DNA of 64,000 bases from Tupaia tana (GCA_026018925.1 JAKSZU010000009.1:70172949-70236948); one strand, 5' to 3'. Shown: positions 22,336 through 35,202, counted from the first letter of the stretch. Translations and numbers: made by a program. The notes: generated from the letters alone by a model not told the origin.

Positions 22336-22789
22336 AAATTTTAGGGTTCAATGACCCCAGCTTCATCAAAATCTTTCCTTATGCCTTCATTTTTATTTTC
22401 AGAATCCAATTCCTTTACAGGAAAGGCCTTCTATTTAACAGCAAATATCCTGAAAATTAGAGATTTATTTGTGTTATAATTCATCCACTCACAAGATGAG
22501 CTTTTGAGTTTGGCTTTCAGTAGTTTCTGCTATGTGGTTATAGGAGAGAAATGTTCTCTTTAGGGCAGACATAGAAACTTTCATGTCATTTATGAGGTAT
22601 TGAGATGGAAATTTGAATCACTTTTCTACTCCCAGTTTGTTCAACACATTTAGAAGGAGCCATTCTATCTTATTATACTCATTCATTTCACAAAAATGTT
22701 GTAAGGTATTAAATACATGGTCACCTAGAATCTTGCCTCTTAGTATTTGATTAGGAGTTTCCAATGATTATACGTATTTTAAATTTATT
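22336..22789. other. Unassigned DNA
   Basis: AT-rich sequence without a recognisable repeat, RNA or coding region. It separates two oppositely oriented L1s. Confidence 0.4.
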
Positions 22790-24588
22790 TCTTTTTTATT
22801 TACATTTAATAAGTGTACATCTTCACAGCATACAAAATGTTTTTCTGAAAACAAAGAGTATAGATTAGCTCAGTCAAAGATATTATCATATATATTATCA
22901 TCACCAGATAACTTTTTGTATTCATGCCTTCTGTTTTGTTTTTCTCCTGATTTCCCTCTTCCCACTATTACCCTCGCACTCCTATATCGTCTCTAGTATC
23001 TTCAGTTGCCCTCCCTGCTTTTATTCCTTCCAATCTCTCAGTTTCTGCCATGGAGTGCAGACATTTGGTATATATTAAGCAGAGACATACAATGGGTCTT
23101 TTTCATAATCTGGCTTGCTTCCCTAAAGACTGAGTAGTTTTCCATAGTGTATATGTGCCACATTTTTTCAATCTATTCATATGTTCTTAAATATTTAGAT
23201 TGATTCCAAGTCTTAGCAATTGCAAATGAGATTACAATAAACATGTCATGCAAGTGTCTTTCCAAAGGAGGGTTAAGTGAGTGAAATTGCTGGATCATTT
23301 TTATTTTTTGAGGTACCTCCATATTGTTCTCCACAATGTTTTTACTAATTTATTCATTCCCACCAATATGTAGGAAGTTTCCTTTTTTTACCACAGCCTT
23401 GCCAGTACTGATCATTCTTTATTTTTTTTAATCTTAGTCATTCTGGCTGTGGTTATGTACTAGTTTATTATGGTTTTAATGTGAATTTCCCTTATGATAA
23501 GAGATATTGAGCATTTTTACATATGCTTTTTGACTGTTTGTATGCCTTCCTTGGAGAGTGATCTGTTCAGCTTACTTGCCCATCTTTTAATTGTATTAAT
23601 TATTATTATTTTTTTTTCAGGTAAGCTGCTTGAGTTCTCTGTATATTCTGGTTTTCATTCCCTTATCTGGTGCAGAGTTTGCAAATATATTCTCCCAATC
23701 TGAGGGTCTTCTCCTCATCCTAGTTATTATTTATTTTGCTTTTTAGTCTGATATAATCCCACTTTTCTGTTTTCCAGATTATTGCCTATTCTTTGGGGAT
23801 CTTTGTGTTTCTGCTACTCCAATGTCTCCAAGAGTTTCCCGTGTGTTTTCCACCAGCAGTTTTATACTTTGAGGTTGTATACTTAATCCACTCTTAGTTG
23901 ATTTTTGTTAATGTTGAGAGAGAGAGCGGTTCAGTTCATTTTTTTGGCGAATATCCAGCTTTTCCAGCTCCATTTGCTGAAGGCATTTTTTTTTTTTATT
24001 TTCCCACTGGATTGTCTTGTGGCCTGTGTCAAAAATCAGCTGGCTGTACATTTTGGAGTTTATTTATGGATTCTGTTACATTGGTCTACATGCTTGCTTT
24101 TCTGCCAGTACCATGCTGTTTTGATTATAGATTTTGTAATATCTTTTGAGATCAGGAGCTGAGATGGTTCCTACTTTACTCTTTTTGCACAGTATTGCTT
24201 TGGTAATATGAGGCCTTTTATGATCCCAGACAAATATTGTAATTTTTTTTTCTATTTCTATAGACCATATCTCTGGTAATTTGATGGGAATTACATTGAA
24301 TTTGTAAATGTATTTGGGTAGGATTGACATTTTGACTATATTGATTCTTCCAATCCTTGAACATGAGATGTCTTTCTACTTTTCTGTATCGTTTTCAATT
24401 TTATTTTTAGTTCTTAACAGTTTTCTTTGTAGACTTTCCCTTCTTTGGTAAAGTTTATTCCTAGGCTTGCTTTTATTTATTTATTTATTTATTTGTTTGT
24501 TTGTTTATTTATTTTGGGTCCTATTTTAAATGGGGTTACTTTATACAACTCTACAACTCTATTAGTCTGTTTGTTTTTGCTGGGACCT

Positions 24589-24673
24589 GGGTCCAGTAGG
24601 TGGTGCAGTGGTTAAAGGCACTGGATTCACACATGGCAGATCGTGCTTCAAGTCCTGGACCTAGCAGCTTTCT

Positions 24674-24725
<52 letters not shown>

Positions 24726-24784
24726 TCTCCCTCGCTAGTCAAACTGAAATAAACAAAGTTAAATAAAATAATTATTAAAAAAAA
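24589..24784 (+). mobile_element. Family B SINE with long CT run
   Basis: Head gggtccagtaggtggtgcag, cttcaagtcctggacct and (CT)n at about 24672-24725, then an aaataaaataattatt tail. A family A SINE follows immediately. Confidence 0.85.
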
Positions 24785-24786
24785 GA

Positions 24787-25062
24787 CTGGGACAAACAGA
24801 TGGCATAACAGTTATGTCGCCAGACTCCCACATAGTTGACTATGGTTTGAGTCCTAGACCAGGCAGCTTAAACTCATGCTGGGTGCATGTGCATGCTACC
24901 CAAGATCCCAAGAGGAGAATGGAGGAGAAAGGATTGTGGCATGGCCATTCCCCCCACAGAGGGTGATTTTTCACATTCCGTCTCTCTGTCTCTCTCTGTC
25001 TTTCTGGCAAGCGCACACACCCTGTAGCAAAAAACTCCCCCCCCCCCCGCAAAAAAAAAATA
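24787..25062 (+). mobile_element. Family A SINE
   Basis: Full-length copy with ggtttgagtcctagacc, a CT-rich body and an accctgtagcaaaaaactcc end followed by C and A runs. It is placed in the tail of the preceding family B SINE. Confidence 0.9.
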
Positions 25063-25298
25063 CTGTAGGCTTTTGTATGTCAATTTTGTAATCTACCTCG
25101 TTATTGCATTAATTTATCACTTCCAGGAATTTTTGGTGAATTTTCTTTTGTATTTTCTATGTATATAATCAGGTCATCTACAAATTGAGAGGGATAATTT
25201 CACTCTTTCGTTCCCTATTGAATGCCTTTTATTTGACTCTCTTGTCTGACTACATCGGCTAGGGGGGTTCCAAGACTATGTTGTAAAGGAATGGAGAA

Positions 25299-25625
25299 GG
25301 ACCAGCAGATGATGTAATGGTTATGTCACTGGACTCCCTCATGACTAATCAAGGTCCAAATCCCACACCCGTTGGCTTGAAACACACCATGTCAGTGTGT
25401 GTGTTCCTAAATTTTTGAAAGGAGAAGGGACTGTGGCATGGCCATCCCCCAAGGTGTGATTTCTTGCTTTCTCTCTCTCTGGTGAGCATATGTGCCCTAT
25501 AACAAAAACCTCTCTCAAAAGAATAAAGAAAAGAAGACAGAAAGAATTTAGACAGAAAGAAGGTAGGCAGAAAGGAGAAAGAAAGAAAGGAAAAAAGGAA
25601 GGAGAGAAGGAAGGAAGAAAGGAAG
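25299..25625 (+). mobile_element. Family A SINE with expanded purine tail
   Basis: Diverged body to about 25525, then about 100 bp of GAAAG/GGAA purine repeats derived from the A tail. TSD: aaaggaatggagaa (25285-25298) versus aaaggaatgaagaa (from about 25626). Confidence 0.85.
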
Positions 25626-26054
25626 AAAAGGAATGAAGAAAGTGGGCAGCCTCATCTTGTTCTAGAATGATGTTAACTATGGGTTTTTCATATATTGCTT
25701 TTATTAAGTTGAAAAATATCCCTTCTATGATGATTTTGTTGAGCATCTTAATTATAAAGGAATGTTATATTTTATCAAATGCTTTTTCTGCTTTGATTTT
25801 TGTGATCATATGACTTTTATCTTTCCTTCTGTTAGTGTAATGTATGACATGTATTGTTTTGCATATGTTAAACCACCCTTGTACCCTTGCATCCCTGGAA
25901 TAAAGCCTACATAATCATAGTATGCAACTTTTTGAATATGAAGTTTGTTATCATTCGCTAGTATCTTTTTGAGAATTTTTACATCTGTGTTCATTAGGGG
26001 TATTAGTCTGTAGTGGTTGTTTATTGTTTGTTTGTTTTTGGTTTTGTTTTCTTT

Positions 26055-26308
26055 TTTTTGGAGAAGTTTTTTGGCTATAGGGCTCGTGCGCTCGCCAGAC
26101 AGACAGAGTGAAACAGAGAGACAGAAAGTGAGAAATCATCCCCCAGGGGGCTGGCCATGCCGCAATCCCTTCTCCGTTCTCCTCTTGGGATCTTGGGCAC
26201 GCACGCACATGCACCCGGCGTGAGTATAAGCCACCGGGTCTGGGACTCGAACCGTGGTCGACTACATGGGAGTCCAGTGACATAGCCATTACGCCAACTG
26301 CTGGTCCC
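26055..26308 (-). mobile_element. Family A SINE, cluster copy 1
   Basis: Young-looking copy with intact box B on the minus strand. The left flank ttttgttttctttttt is the same word that flanks the next two copies. Confidence 0.9.
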
Positions 26309-26592
26309 TTTTTTTTTTCTTTTTTTTTTCTTTTTTCTTTTTTTGGAGAGGTTTTTGCTATAGGGCGCGTGTGCTCGCCAGACAGACAGAGAGAGAAAGA
26401 GACAGAAAGCGAGAAATCACCTCCCGGGGGGATGGCCATGCCACAATCCCTTCTCCTCCATTCTCCTCTCTGGATCCTGGGCACGCGCGCACACACGCCT
26501 GGCGTGAGTTTTAAGCCACCAGGTCCGGGACGCGAACCGCGGTCAACTACGTGGGAGTCCAGCGACATAGCCATTACGCTAACTGCTGGTCC
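26309..26592 (-). mobile_element. Family A SINE, cluster copy 2
   Basis: Poly(T)-rich left end (26309-26344) abuts the head of copy 1. The body is CpG-rich and close to consensus. Confidence 0.9.
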
Positions 26593-26608
26593 CTTTGTTT
26601 TCTTTTTT

Positions 26609-26880
26609 CTTTTTTTTTTTTTTTTTGGAGAGGTTTTTCGCTATAGGGCGCGTGCGCTCGCCAGACAGACAGAGAGAGACATAGAGACAGAAAGCGAGAA
26701 ATCACCCCCCAGGGGGGATGGTCACGCCGCAATCCCTTCTCCTCCATTCTCCTCTCGGGATCCTGGGCACGCACGCACACGCGCCCAGCGTGAGTTGTAA
26801 GCCACCGGGTCCGAGACGCGAACCGCGGTCGACTACCTGGGAGTCCAGCGACATAGCCATTACGCTAACTGCTGGTTCCC
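26609..26880 (-). mobile_element. Family A SINE, cluster copy 3
   Basis: CpG-rich, close to consensus. Flanked by ctttgttttctttttt / ctttgttttctttttg (about 26593-26608 and 26881-26896). Confidence 0.9.
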
Positions 26881-27436
26881 CCTTTGTTTTCTTTTTGATG
26901 TCCTTGTCTACTTTTGGGATCGAGATGATGGAGGTTTCACAGAGTGAATTTGTGAGGGCTCCTTCCTGTTAGATCTTTAAAAATAAATTGAGTAGAACTG
27001 GGATTGCTCTTCTTTATAAGTTATGTAAAATTCAGAAGTGAATTTATCAGGACCTAAGCTTTTCTTTTGTGGGAGACTATTACTGATTCAATCTCATTAT
27101 CTGTTTTTGGTCTATTCAGACTTTTTATGCCTTCCTGATTCAATCTTGATAGATTATATGTGTTCAGAAATTTGTCCATCTCTTCTAAGTTTCTTTTTTT
27201 GACATATAATTGCTCATAGTATTCTCTCATGATCTTTTATTTTTCTGTTATATCTGTTGTAATATTTCTTCTTTCACTGCTGATTTAAATTATCTGGTTC
27301 CTTTCTCTGGCCTTCTTCATTAGTCTAGCTAACAGTGTGTCAATTTTGTTTATCTTCTCAAAGAACCAAGTTTTGGTTTCATTTCTTTATCTATAGTTCT
27401 TTTATTCTCTATTACATTTATTTCTGCTCAAATCTT

Positions 27437-27702
27437 TTTTTTTTTTGAGAGGTTTTCGCTATAAGGCGTGTGCGCTCGCGAGACAGACACAGAGAGACAT
27501 AGAGATAGAAAGCGAGAAATCACCCTTCGGGGGGATGGCCATGCCGCAATCCCTTCTTCTCCATCCATTCTCCTCTCGGGATCTTGGGCACGCACACACA
27601 CACGCCTGGTGTGAGTTTTAAGTCACCGGATCCGGGACGCGAACCGCGGTCGACTACGTGGGAGTCCAGCCACATAGCCATTACGCTAAACGGCTGGTTC
27701 CC
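27437..27702 (-). mobile_element. Family A SINE with exact TSD
   Basis: Direct repeat atttctgctcaaatctt at 27420-27436 and 27703-27719. Young copy inside L1 ORF2. Confidence 0.95.
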
Positions 27703-28029
27703 ATTTCTGCTCAAATCTTTATCATTTCTTTTCTCTTAGTATTTTTTGGGTTTTCTTTTTTGTCTTTTTTTTTTTTTTTTGGTTATTTTTCCAGTTCTCT
27801 GAAATGTGTTGTTAGGGTTTCTATTTTCCACCTTCTTGTTCTTTCTTGTGAGCACTAATTGCTATGAACTTCCCTGTTATGACTGCTTTTGCTATGTCCA
27901 TTGGTTATGCAAACTCATGTGCTCATTATCCTTGGTCAATAAATATTTTGATTTTAGTCTTAATTTCTTTAGTGGTTGTGAAGTCATTCAGTAGTAGGTT
28001 GTTTAGTTTCCATGTTTTTGTGTATTTTT

Positions 28030-28275
28030 TTTTGAGAGAGATTTTTGCTATAGGGCGCGTGCACTTGCCAGACAGAGAGAGACAGAAAGTGAGAAATCAC
28101 CCCCCAAGGGGGATGGTCACGCCGCAATCCCTTCTCCTCCATTCTCCTCTCGGGATCTTGGGCACGCACGCACATGCGCCCTGCGTGAGTTTTAAGCCAC
28201 CGGGTCCGGGACGCGAACCGCGGTCGACTACGTGGGAGTCCAGCGACATAGCCATTACGCTAACTGCTGGTTCCC
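28030..28275 (-). mobile_element. Family A SINE with exact TSD
   Basis: Direct repeat tgtttttgtgtattttt at 28013-28029 and 28276-28292. Close to consensus, with many CpGs retained. Confidence 0.95.
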
Positions 28276-29333
28276 TGTTTTTGTGTATTTTTGAGGATTC
28301 TTCTGCAGTTAATTTCTATTTTAATTCCATCGAGAGAGACTTGATACAGTTTGTATACCTTTGAATTTGTAAAAGTTTATTTTGTGCCCTACCCGTGTGT
28401 TTGACCTTCAAAAATGTTTCATGTACTCATGAGTAAAATGTGTATTTTGTTTTTGGTGAGTGAAAAGTTCTTTGGATATCTCTCAAGTGCATTTGATTTA
28501 TAATATTGTTTAGATCCTGTATCTTTTTGTTTACTTTTTGTCTAGATGATCTGTCTGGAAGAGACAGTGGGGTGTTTAGATATCGAACAATTAGCATGTA
28601 GCGATTTATTTCACCCATTAGATCTAGCAGTTATTCTTTTACGCATTTGAGTTCAGGAGCTGAGATGCTTCCTACTTTATTCTTTTTATGTAGTATTACT
28701 TTTTTTGTATTATTTGGTGTTGTTATTTGTCTCTTATTATGGTTTTTGTCTTAGAAGAGGCTTCTTTCTTTTTTTTTTTTTTTCATTTCCATTTATATGG
28801 AGTATCTTTTCCAGCCCTTCAATTCAGTCTGTTTGTGTCTTCATCAGTGAGATGTATTTCTTGCAAGCAGTATATATAGAGGACTCCTGTTTTTTTAACC
28901 ATTCAATTGATATCTTTTAATTAGAGAATTTAATTCATTAACATTCAAAGTTATTACCAACATTTGCAAACTTATTCCTGTCATCTTATAAGCCATGTTA
29001 TTGATTATTTTGTGTTCTTTTATTTCTGTTTGTCTCTTTTTAGTTTTCCTGATATAGTATTCCTGTCAATACTTCTTAAGAGCTGGTCTAATGTAGGTAC
29101 ATTATTTTGGGATTTGTTTATGTAAGAATTATTTTTTTTCTCCAGATTTGAAAGATTATCTTGCCAGCTATAATACTCATTGTTGAATTTGCTTTGTTTT
29201 TTTGTGCATTTTGAATATGTTTATCCATTCTTTTCTTGCTTGCCCTGTTTCTGTTGCCGAGTCTCACATTAGCCCAATATGATAACCTTTGTAAGTAACT
29301 TGAAGTTTCTCTCTTCCATTTTCAGAATTGTGT

Positions 29334-29594
29334 AAGGATTAGCAGTTGGTGTAATGGCTATGTCACTGGACTCCCATGTAGTCAACCGTGGTTCAAGTCC
29401 CGAACCCGGTGGCTGAAACTCATGCCAGGTGCATGTATGTGCCTGCCCAAGATCCAGAGAGGAGAATGGCAGAAAAGGGATTGCAGTGTGTCCATCACCC
29501 CTGGGGTATGATTTCTCGCTTTCTGTCTCTGTCTCTCTCTTTCTGGTGAGCACGTGCATCCAATAGCAAAAACCTCTCAAAAAAAAAAAAAAAA
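29334..29594 (+). mobile_element. Family A SINE with exact TSD
   Basis: Direct repeat agaattgtgt at 29324-29333 and 29595-29604. Inserted opposite to the host L1. Confidence 0.95.
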
Positions 29595-30199
29595 AGAATT
29601 GTGTCTTTTTCTCTGATTTAGACCTATTTGGCTATAATGTTCTGGGGGGAGGATCTTATGTTGGTTCTTTTGGTATGCTTTGTATTTCCTGTGTCTGGAT
29701 GTCAGAACAATTCTCTAGGTTTAGAAAGTTTTCTGCAGATATTTTATAAAGTAGATTTTCTATGCCCTTCTCAGTTTCTTCACCTTCTGAAACACTAATT
29801 ATTCAGATACGTCAGCTTTAATTGTATCTAGTATTTCACATATGCTGTCCTCTATTTTTTATTATGATTTTTCTTTATTTTTCATGTTTTTCCCCCCCTC
29901 AGGCAAAAGTTTTGTCTATTAGATTAGAAATTCTATCTTCTTCATGGTCCAATCTTCTGTTAATGCTTTTGAGGGAGGTTTTGATTACTCGTATTGCAGT
30001 CTTCATCTGTAGAAGCTCTGTTTGATTCTTTTTTATGGTATCTCTCTCTTTATTGAGTTTCACCTTTAAGTTGTGGAATTATTTCCTCATCTCCTGGAAT
30101 TGGTTGCCTGTTTTCTCTTGGATTCATTTAGTTTGGTCACTGTGAATATTCTGAATTCTTTTCCTGACATTTCTAATATTTCTTTTTTTTCAGAATTAT

Positions 30200-30386
30200 T
30201 TTAATTAGATTTATTTATTTATTTATCATTTATTTATTTATTTTAATTTAACCAGAAAGGGACAGAGAGAGTGAAAGCAAGAGAAAGAGAGAAGCTGATA
30301 AAGCAAGCTGGCAGGTCTGGGACTTGAACCACTGTCAGCCATGTGAGAGATCAGCTCCCTTAACAACCATGCCATCTGCCAGCCCC
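30200..30386 (-). mobile_element. Family B SINE
   Basis: A TTTA-rich tail on the left and a ctggcagatggcatggttgt head on the minus strand. The flanks agatttatttattt / agatttattcaatt suggest a TSD. Confidence 0.85.
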
Positions 30387-31115
30387 AGATTTATTCAATT
30401 TCTTTTGGGCTGTCTATGATTGAGTTGCTGTGTTCCATTTAGGGAGAGATATTTCTTTTTTATCTTTTAGTTTTTGTGCTTCTGTGCTGGTTCTTAGTCA
30501 TTGGATAAAGTATACAGGTCTTCCTACTTTTGTGGTGTAGGTCATGTAGCATCAGATGGAAGAGTAGTTCTTCTTCCTAGGTGTGTTCTTGTTAAAGGGG
30601 CCATGTCTTTCAATCAGAACAGGGTACATGTGACCAGATTTAGAGGCGTGATTACTCTCCCTAACTCTCATGCACCTAGGGCTGGGCTGGATATATGTAA
30701 CTAAACAAAGAAGCAGAAATCACAGGCTGCATTAAACATGGCATCCAGGCTGGTGAGCAGGCTGGTTGAAATGCATCAGCAGGCAGCTGAGAGCTGCTTC
30801 CCTTCTGCTGCTCTCCCACTAGCTCCCTCCTGCTCCAGTGGGTAGAACTCGGAAAGCCAATGGTGGGTATCCAGGACAGGGAACAAAATCATTATTGAAA
30901 GTGCACCTGGGTGGACAGAATGTGCAAGCAGGCACACTAGAGCTGCCCTCCTCGTGCAGTCCAATAGTGATATCTTGTATATCCATTGCCGCATGATGCC
31001 ACAGAATATTAGTGCTCATTTTTACTACTGGAAATAGTAGTTCTTTAAATATAAATATAATCACATCAAAGAATCAACTCCAGAAGCTCTAGAACCAGTT
31101 CAGAAAACTCATTTT

Positions 31116-31377
31116 TTTTATTTTTTGGAGAGGTTTTGGCTATAGGGCGCGTGCTCTCACCAGACAGACAGAGAGAGACACAGAGATAGAAAGCGAGAAA
31201 TCACCCCCCAGAGGGGATAGCCATGCCACAATCCTTTCTCCTCCATTCTCCTCTCGGGATCCTGGGCACGCACTCACATGCGCCCGGCATGAGTTTAAGC
31301 CACCGGGTCCGGGACTCGAACCGCGGTCGACCACGTCGGAGTCCAGCGACATAGCCATTACGCTAACTGCTGGTCCC
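31116..31377 (-). mobile_element. Family A SINE with exact TSD
   Basis: Direct repeat cagaaaactcatttt at 31101-31115 and 31378-31392. Intact tRNA-like head. Confidence 0.95.
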
Positions 31378-31430
31378 CAGAAAACTCATTTTTAAGATTC
31401 ACTTTCTCTAGTAGTATCTATATCAAAATC

Positions 31431-31468
31431 TGTATTAGTCAGAGTTTATCAAAGTAAAAGAACCAGTA

Positions 31469-31519
<51 letters not shown>

Positions 31520-32565
31520 TGTGTGTGTAGTATACAGGAGGAAAAAACAGATTTATTCTAAGAAATTGGTTAACACTTTAGAGGAGAAGGGGTGCTCACA
31601 AGTCCAAAAGCTGCAAAGCAAACTGACAGACTGGCGATTTCCAGCAAATCCTTGTTACATTCTTAAGTAAGAATATGTTAAAAAGACAAATTATTACTTC
31701 CACAGTCAACCTCAATCTTTTCCGTAGAAGTTTCAATTGATTAGATGAGATCCTCCCATATTATAGATATAATTTGCTTTACTTGAATTCTATTTATTTA
31801 AATATTAATCCCATCTAAAAAATACCTTTACAACAGCATCTGAGCTGATGTATGACCAAGCATCTGAGTACTGTTACATATTAAGTACTGTTGCTTGATA
31901 TTTAAGAAACATTTCTGAATGAAAGTCTTGACTGGTTGTGACTGAAAGGTTTATTTTTAACGTTCTTTTTAAAGGAGGTTAAGAACCTATGTTACTTTTT
32001 ATCTTAAAATAAAGTCTTGGCCTTATGTAAATCCTTTGATCCATGGCTAATTTTCTAAGATTTTGTTGCTAGGTTGTTGTGGTAAACTGTAACTAAACTC
32101 AGGTTTTCCTTTAGGGGCTAGATTACCATACAATGCTTATGCTTTTTCTGAGAGTAGATTATTTTTCATTAGAAGAAGATAGAATTACTGCATTTTAAGT
32201 GTAATCCTTTATAGTTAATGGTACAAACCACTGATTCCCTTAAAAGGTAGTTTTATGTGACTTTGACTAGGAATTAGTCAAAGTGTTTTCAGGCTTGTAT
32301 GAGTTCTCTATTTGCATGTTTAGAACTATTTTATTTCAAATTGTCATTCTTATTTGTACATATTAAAATTGGAAATACTAATCTTAAAAAATTTTCACCT
32401 AGAAGATGAAACTTGATAATTATAGATATAATCTGCTTTACTTGAAGTCTACTTATTTAAATATTAATCACTTCTAAAAAATACCATTACAACAGCATCT
32501 GAGCTGATGTATGACCAAACTTAATACTGTTGCTTACCCAAATTGACATATGAAATTAACTATCA
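31431..32565 (-). mobile_element. MaLR-like LTR with a duplicated 5' part
   Basis: Minus orientation. The left end is tgtattagtcagagtttatc and the right end attaactatca (the reverse of a TG...taatt-type LTR start). A GT run (31471-31528) lies inside. A block at about 31761-31890 recurs at about 32418-32545, so either the LTR suffered an internal duplication or two overlapping fragments lie side by side. About 530 bp between the blocks is unassigned. Confidence 0.55.
31471..31528 (+). repeat. (GT)n microsatellite
   Basis: A GT run of about 58 bp interrupted by gcgcgc. The same LTR position carries microsatellite sequence at 21500-21585. Confidence 0.95.
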
Positions 32566-33956
32566 AAGTTTAGAAAAGAAGAAATTTATAACCTAGAAGA
32601 AGAAAGATTTTCAATAAGTGAAATAAGTCATTGAAATCTACCAATGGCTTTAAGTCCAAAGGTCTGCAGGCTTCAGTGATTCAGGTCTAAAAGATAGAGC
32701 TAGCTTCCAGTTGAAATATAAGGTATTCTTTTTGAACAACCATAACAATTGCAAAATATTAACTCACCTTAAAACCCACAAAATGGCATGAGACATAGAA
32801 ATGTTGCTGTAATATTATAGTTGCCAAAATACTAAGGGTCTTTATATCTTAGAGAAACACCAAACTATTTACTCATAAAAATATATAATGTCTGAGATTA
32901 ACTTTGATATAATATGAGATAAGCATAGGGAGGTAGGAAAGAGGAAATGAAACAAATCCGACAGTTTTGAAAAATTTTGAGAGTGTGTTACATGTACATT
33001 TCATTGAATTACAATATTATTCTGTCTGCTTTTGTAAATATTGAAATTTTCTATATTTAACACCCCCTATCTCTCCAAAAAAATGTATGTATCTTATCAA
33101 ATGTCTTTGCTCACTCTATCCTTTTTGCCTCTGATTAGGGCTCTCTAATATCAAACCCCCTTTACCTTGTTAACTTCAGTTATGGTTTTAGGCTCAAAAT
33201 TCAGCACATATATCACATACTTTTTTTTTTTTCACTTGAAATATACGACTATTAAGTGTAGGTGGTCAGTCCTTTTTTAAATATTTTTATATACATTCAA
33301 TCACATTATTTAGCTTACAAAGTGAACATTTCAATATGTGAACATTTCTGTTTACCTACTTTAAGGAAGCTCTCCTTAACACTATTCTTCATTAGGTTAA
33401 GTGTTTATAGTTTGATGTTCCCAAAATACAGTATTTATTTATATTTAGCTACTGATTTGCTACCTACCTTACCACTCTGCTCACTAAACCTGAACTATTT
33501 CCGGAAAAGGATTTATCATCATGGCATACAGTGAAGTATAGCATATTGTATGTACTCAGAGGGTTATGAATAAAAGAATTAAGACACTTGCTGAAAATTC
33601 ACTTTGATGTACACTAGTTGCAGATACCCAAACCAAACAAAACAAAACAGAAAAAGCAAAGTGCCTGCCCTCAAAGAGCTTACAGCATAGTGAAGATTAG
33701 AGAGATACAGAAATATGCTAAGAGAAGATAATAGTTACATTTTAGATATGGTAAGTAAACCTGTTGAAGTGTCCAACGTGTCATATTGTAGATATGTAGT
33801 TTTTATTTGTATTAATTAGTATATTATATCAGCTACTTAGCACCTGAGATTATCATAAGTATGCGGAAAAGGTAGGCAAGTTTGGGTAGGACAGTGTAGT
33901 TTGTGAAAGGAATATTTTATACTTGCTATGGCAGGGGGTGGGGGGAGAAGTCAGAA
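32566..33956. other. Mostly unassigned AT-rich DNA
   Basis: Mostly unrecognised. A short reversed L1 3' end (about 33275-33330, tacattcaatcacattattt) and an ancient-repeat phrase (about 33660-33720, gtgcctgccctcaaagagct) are the only landmarks. Confidence 0.4.
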
Positions 33957-34195
33957 GGTTAATGTGGTTTGAGTCCTGGACCAGTGACTTAAAAAAAGCA
34001 TTCTGGGCACAGGTGCATGTGTCCCCAAAATCTTAAAATAAGAATGACGGAAAAGGGATTGTGATGTGGCCATCCTTCCCTGACGGGAGGTGGTTTATCA
34101 CTCTTTCTCCCTTTCTCTCTCTATCTCTATTTCTCTGGCAAGTGCAGGCAACCTATAGCAAAAACAAAAACATAATACATTTTAAAAATAAATAA
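33957..34195 (+). mobile_element. 5'-truncated, diverged family A SINE
   Basis: Starts at the box B region (gtggtttgagtcctggacc) and lacks the front of the head. The rest, with gcaacctatagcaaaaac, is in order. Confidence 0.75.
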
Positions 34196-35202
34196 AGGAG
34201 CAAATATCCGAGTGCAGGTATGAATGTAGTAATACACTTGAGTCTCCTCGGCTATTAGGAAGCAGCTTGAGGAAATGGAGAACTGAAGGTAGGATTTTAT
34301 GAAGCACAGTGACACAGGAATGTTAAGGAAGAAAGTAAAGTTATTCTTCAGAATAAGTCTTTTTTTTCTTTATTTTCTTTTGTTCTGCCTTATCTTATTC
34401 TTTTCCCTTCTTCCTCATTTCAATGTGTTATGATGCCCATGATTCCTTTCCCCTGACTCTGTATATAGTTTTCTTCCATGGCCCTAAATTGCATCTAAAG
34501 AATGAATCTTTCTAAATAATGATGGATATTCAATTTCCACAGTACACTTTCTTGCCTTTGTTTATTTTTGCCATGTATATTCACTCATTTTTCAATTTAA
34601 AAAATGCATGTAACTTAAAATAGCAACCATCATAAAGGAAAATTTCTAATGATAAAATTTGAGATGATTTGGGATTAAAGAGTAGGTTTTCCTGGCAGCA
34701 CTCCTGATGTTCCATTTCATCAACTACTAACTTTGCCAGCATACGGAGTGTGGGAAACAAATTTTACCTACAAATGACATATTTACCTCACGCTAAATTT
34801 TCTGTCAATAATAACGGATTCTAGAATTTCTAATCACATTTTGATGTAGATAATTTGAGAAGAAATATTATATCATAATAAGAGGTTTAGAATTACTATT
34901 AACTGTGAAAAGTACATTTTTTTCCTGAATAAAGTTAATTTTATTTTGTGGTTTTTGTTAATGTGTAAATGATCATTATACATATTTAAAGAAATTTCAA
35001 AAAATTGATTGAAAAGCACATTATCTTGCTGTATGTATGTTCCACTTTGATCATTATACACAATTCTTAGCAGGAGTGCTTTCCAGATTCATAGAATTAT
35101 TTATTTTTGTTTATTTTTAAACTATTTTATTTTATTTTCAATATATATCTTGGGTAGTTGTTGAGATGATAAAGTATCACGGAGTTTAAAAAAGTAAAAT
35201 GA
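34196..35202. other. Unassigned AT-rich DNA
   Basis: No repeat, RNA gene or coding region recognised. Confidence 0.4.

Larger units (their letters stand above)
22790..31000 (-). mobile_element. Nearly full-length LINE-1 with about ten nested SINEs
   Basis: Minus-strand L1. The 3' UTR begins near 22790, ORF2 runs from about 23250 to about 28700, ORF1 from about 28850 to about 30200, and the 5' UTR to about 31000. Removing nested SINEs leaves roughly 5.7 kb, close to the usual 6 kb. A conserved ORF2 C-terminal frame of 84 codons (24330 to 24076) includes [12 protein letters not shown] and [18 protein letters not shown] second frame (25994 to 25806) includes [20 protein letters not shown], matching the reverse-transcriptase region. 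Other parts carry stops, so it is dead. Confidence 0.8.

Noticed and set aside
26055..26880. Open frames of 60-207 codons through the SINE cluster
   Set aside because: They run across several family A SINE copies and their tails, and similar frames occur in other SINE copies. They are by-products of repeat sequence.
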